Shown piece by piece: positions 33,458 to 33,726 of a stretch of DNA of 33,726 nt. The first letter of the stretch is position 1; every line of letters starts with the position of its first letter. The notes under the pieces are model-generated. The model saw only the letters and a list, made by a program, of their open reading frames with translations, was not told where the DNA came from and did no database searches. Made by a program: the position numbers and the translations under genes. Source of the DNA: Gammaproteobacteria bacterium (GTDB lineage: Bacteria > Pseudomonadota > Gammaproteobacteria > SZUA-152); assembly GCA_021648485.1 (NCBI GenBank), contig JAKISS010000032.1, forward strand, positions 1 through 33,726, written 5' to 3'.

Positions 33458-33726
33458 ATCGGGTAGCCAAGGGTCTCTAACCCTCAGCCCCCACAACACC
33501 CTGCATGCGGCTCCGCACAGGGCGTTTCATCTAGCATGGTGAAGCGCAATCCATCCATCACGCAGCGCATATAACCCTTGGGATTTTAAGTAGTCGTTAG
33601 ATAACGCCTGCTGTATTCCCGGGGTTTTGGCGCTGCGCCATGGGCCTTTACTGGTCATGCCACAGGCAATTGCAGATCGGAAATGTGCGCCGAGTCTCAT
33701 CATACTTCTTACTTTGGTACGTGGTC
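33458..33726 (-). mobile_element. Group II intron 3' end inserted in the fourth attC (partial)
   Basis: On the minus strand the sequence ends with a domain V-like hairpin (33495-33526: AACGCCCTG / CAGGGTGTT with a two-base TG bulge and a TGCG-GAGC-CGCA tip), then a domain VI-like stem with an unpaired A near its 3' base, and a terminal CTACCCGAT. The intron's 3' boundary falls within the R'' box of attC4, at about 33458 (plus or minus two bases). Insertion in the attC bottom strand, antisense to the cassettes, is the habit of IIC-attC introns. The class was not tested. Confidence 0.85.
33527..33726 (-). CDS. Group II intron reverse transcriptase/maturase, C-terminal fragment
   Basis: About 66 codons at the window edge, stop TGA at 33529-33527, immediately before domain V. 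The translation includes RTKVRSMMRLGAHFRSAIAC, GMTSKGPWRSAKTPGIQQAL and SNDYLKSQGLYALRDGWIAL, matching the maturase (X/D) C-terminal pattern of bacterial group II intron RTs (SKGPWR...TP..Q.AL.N..L..QGL). The start and catalytic YADD region lie outside the window. Confidence 0.88.
   Translation of the reverse strand, partial: PRTKVRSMMRLGAHFRSAIACGMTSKGPWRSAKTPGIQQALSNDYLKSQGLYALRDGWIALHHAR

Larger units (their letters stand above)
29433..33726. mobile_element. Integron: integrase, attI and four gene cassettes (continues past window)
   Basis: An integron integrase gene reads leftward from attI; four cassettes read rightward, the standard layout. Three full attC sites and one interrupted attC are present, each with R''/R' core boxes and an extrahelical base in the L''/L' stem. 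Cassette boundaries follow the G|TTRRRY cleavage point: 30861/30862, 31688/31689, 32212/32213 and 32822/32823. There is no transposon, sul1 or qacE segment in view, so this looks like a sedentary chromosomal integron. Its 3' end is not in the window because a group II intron fills the last attC. Confidence 0.93.

Overview
The window looks like the chromosome of a gammaproteobacterium of moderate GC content. The order ruvX - algH - tonB - (insert) - gshB - pilG-pilH-pilI-pilJ-pilK-chpA-chpB-chpC matches, from memory, the Pseudomonas aeruginosa layout around the Chp chemosensory cluster, and most housekeeping proteins resemble Pseudomonadales-type homologues. The species cannot be named from the sequence.

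Region 1 (1-4779, minus strand): ruvX (partial), algH, a TonB3-like tonB, a Gx-family membrane protein, a NusG-domain-II protein, an apbE flavin transferase and gshB. Gx, NusG-II and apbE form a small set inserted between tonB and gshB. gshB lacks about 47 internal residues, and its 3' end carries a perfect 42-bp tandem duplication that has pulled apart a formerly overlapping gshB/apbE stop-start junction.

Region 2 (5254-17609, plus strand): a complete Pil-Chp operon for type IV pilus control. It encodes two receivers (PilG, PilH), two CheW adaptors (PilI, ChpC), a transducer (PilJ), a methyltransferase (PilK) and methylesterase (ChpB), and a giant multi-phosphotransfer CheA (ChpA, 2072 aa).

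Region 3 (17690-24519, minus strand): NhaD antiporter, a MITE-like 183-bp inverted-repeat element, an SLC13/RCK_C transporter, trmB, thiG, thiS and a GAF-GGDEF diguanylate cyclase. It is followed by tRNA-Gly(CCC) on the plus strand, an unusual lipoprotein-like methyltransferase (minus), an EamA transporter and an SsuABC/TauABC-type ABC importer operon (plus).

Region 4 (29433 to the end): an integron. A tyrosine recombinase with the IntI-specific insertion and all catalytic residues is divergent from four cassettes. A LexA-box match lies in its promoter. Cassette ends can be fixed exactly because each cassette's left-end core is complementary to its own R'' box (GTTAGCC/GGCTAAC, GTTATGC/GCATAAC, GTTAGCA/TGCTAAC, and GTTGTGT with an interrupted ACACAA-). 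Cassette 1 carries an unrecognised 237-aa protein; cassettes 2-4 each carry a toxin-antitoxin-like pair (DUF4258/DUF2283, BrnT/BrnA, HicA/HicB). The fourth attC is interrupted by the 3' end of a group II intron inserted in the bottom strand, with the reverse transcriptase/maturase C-terminus and domains V/VI visible before the window ends. The attI region is packed with copies of one 8-mer, a perfect palindrome and a possible short leader ORF.
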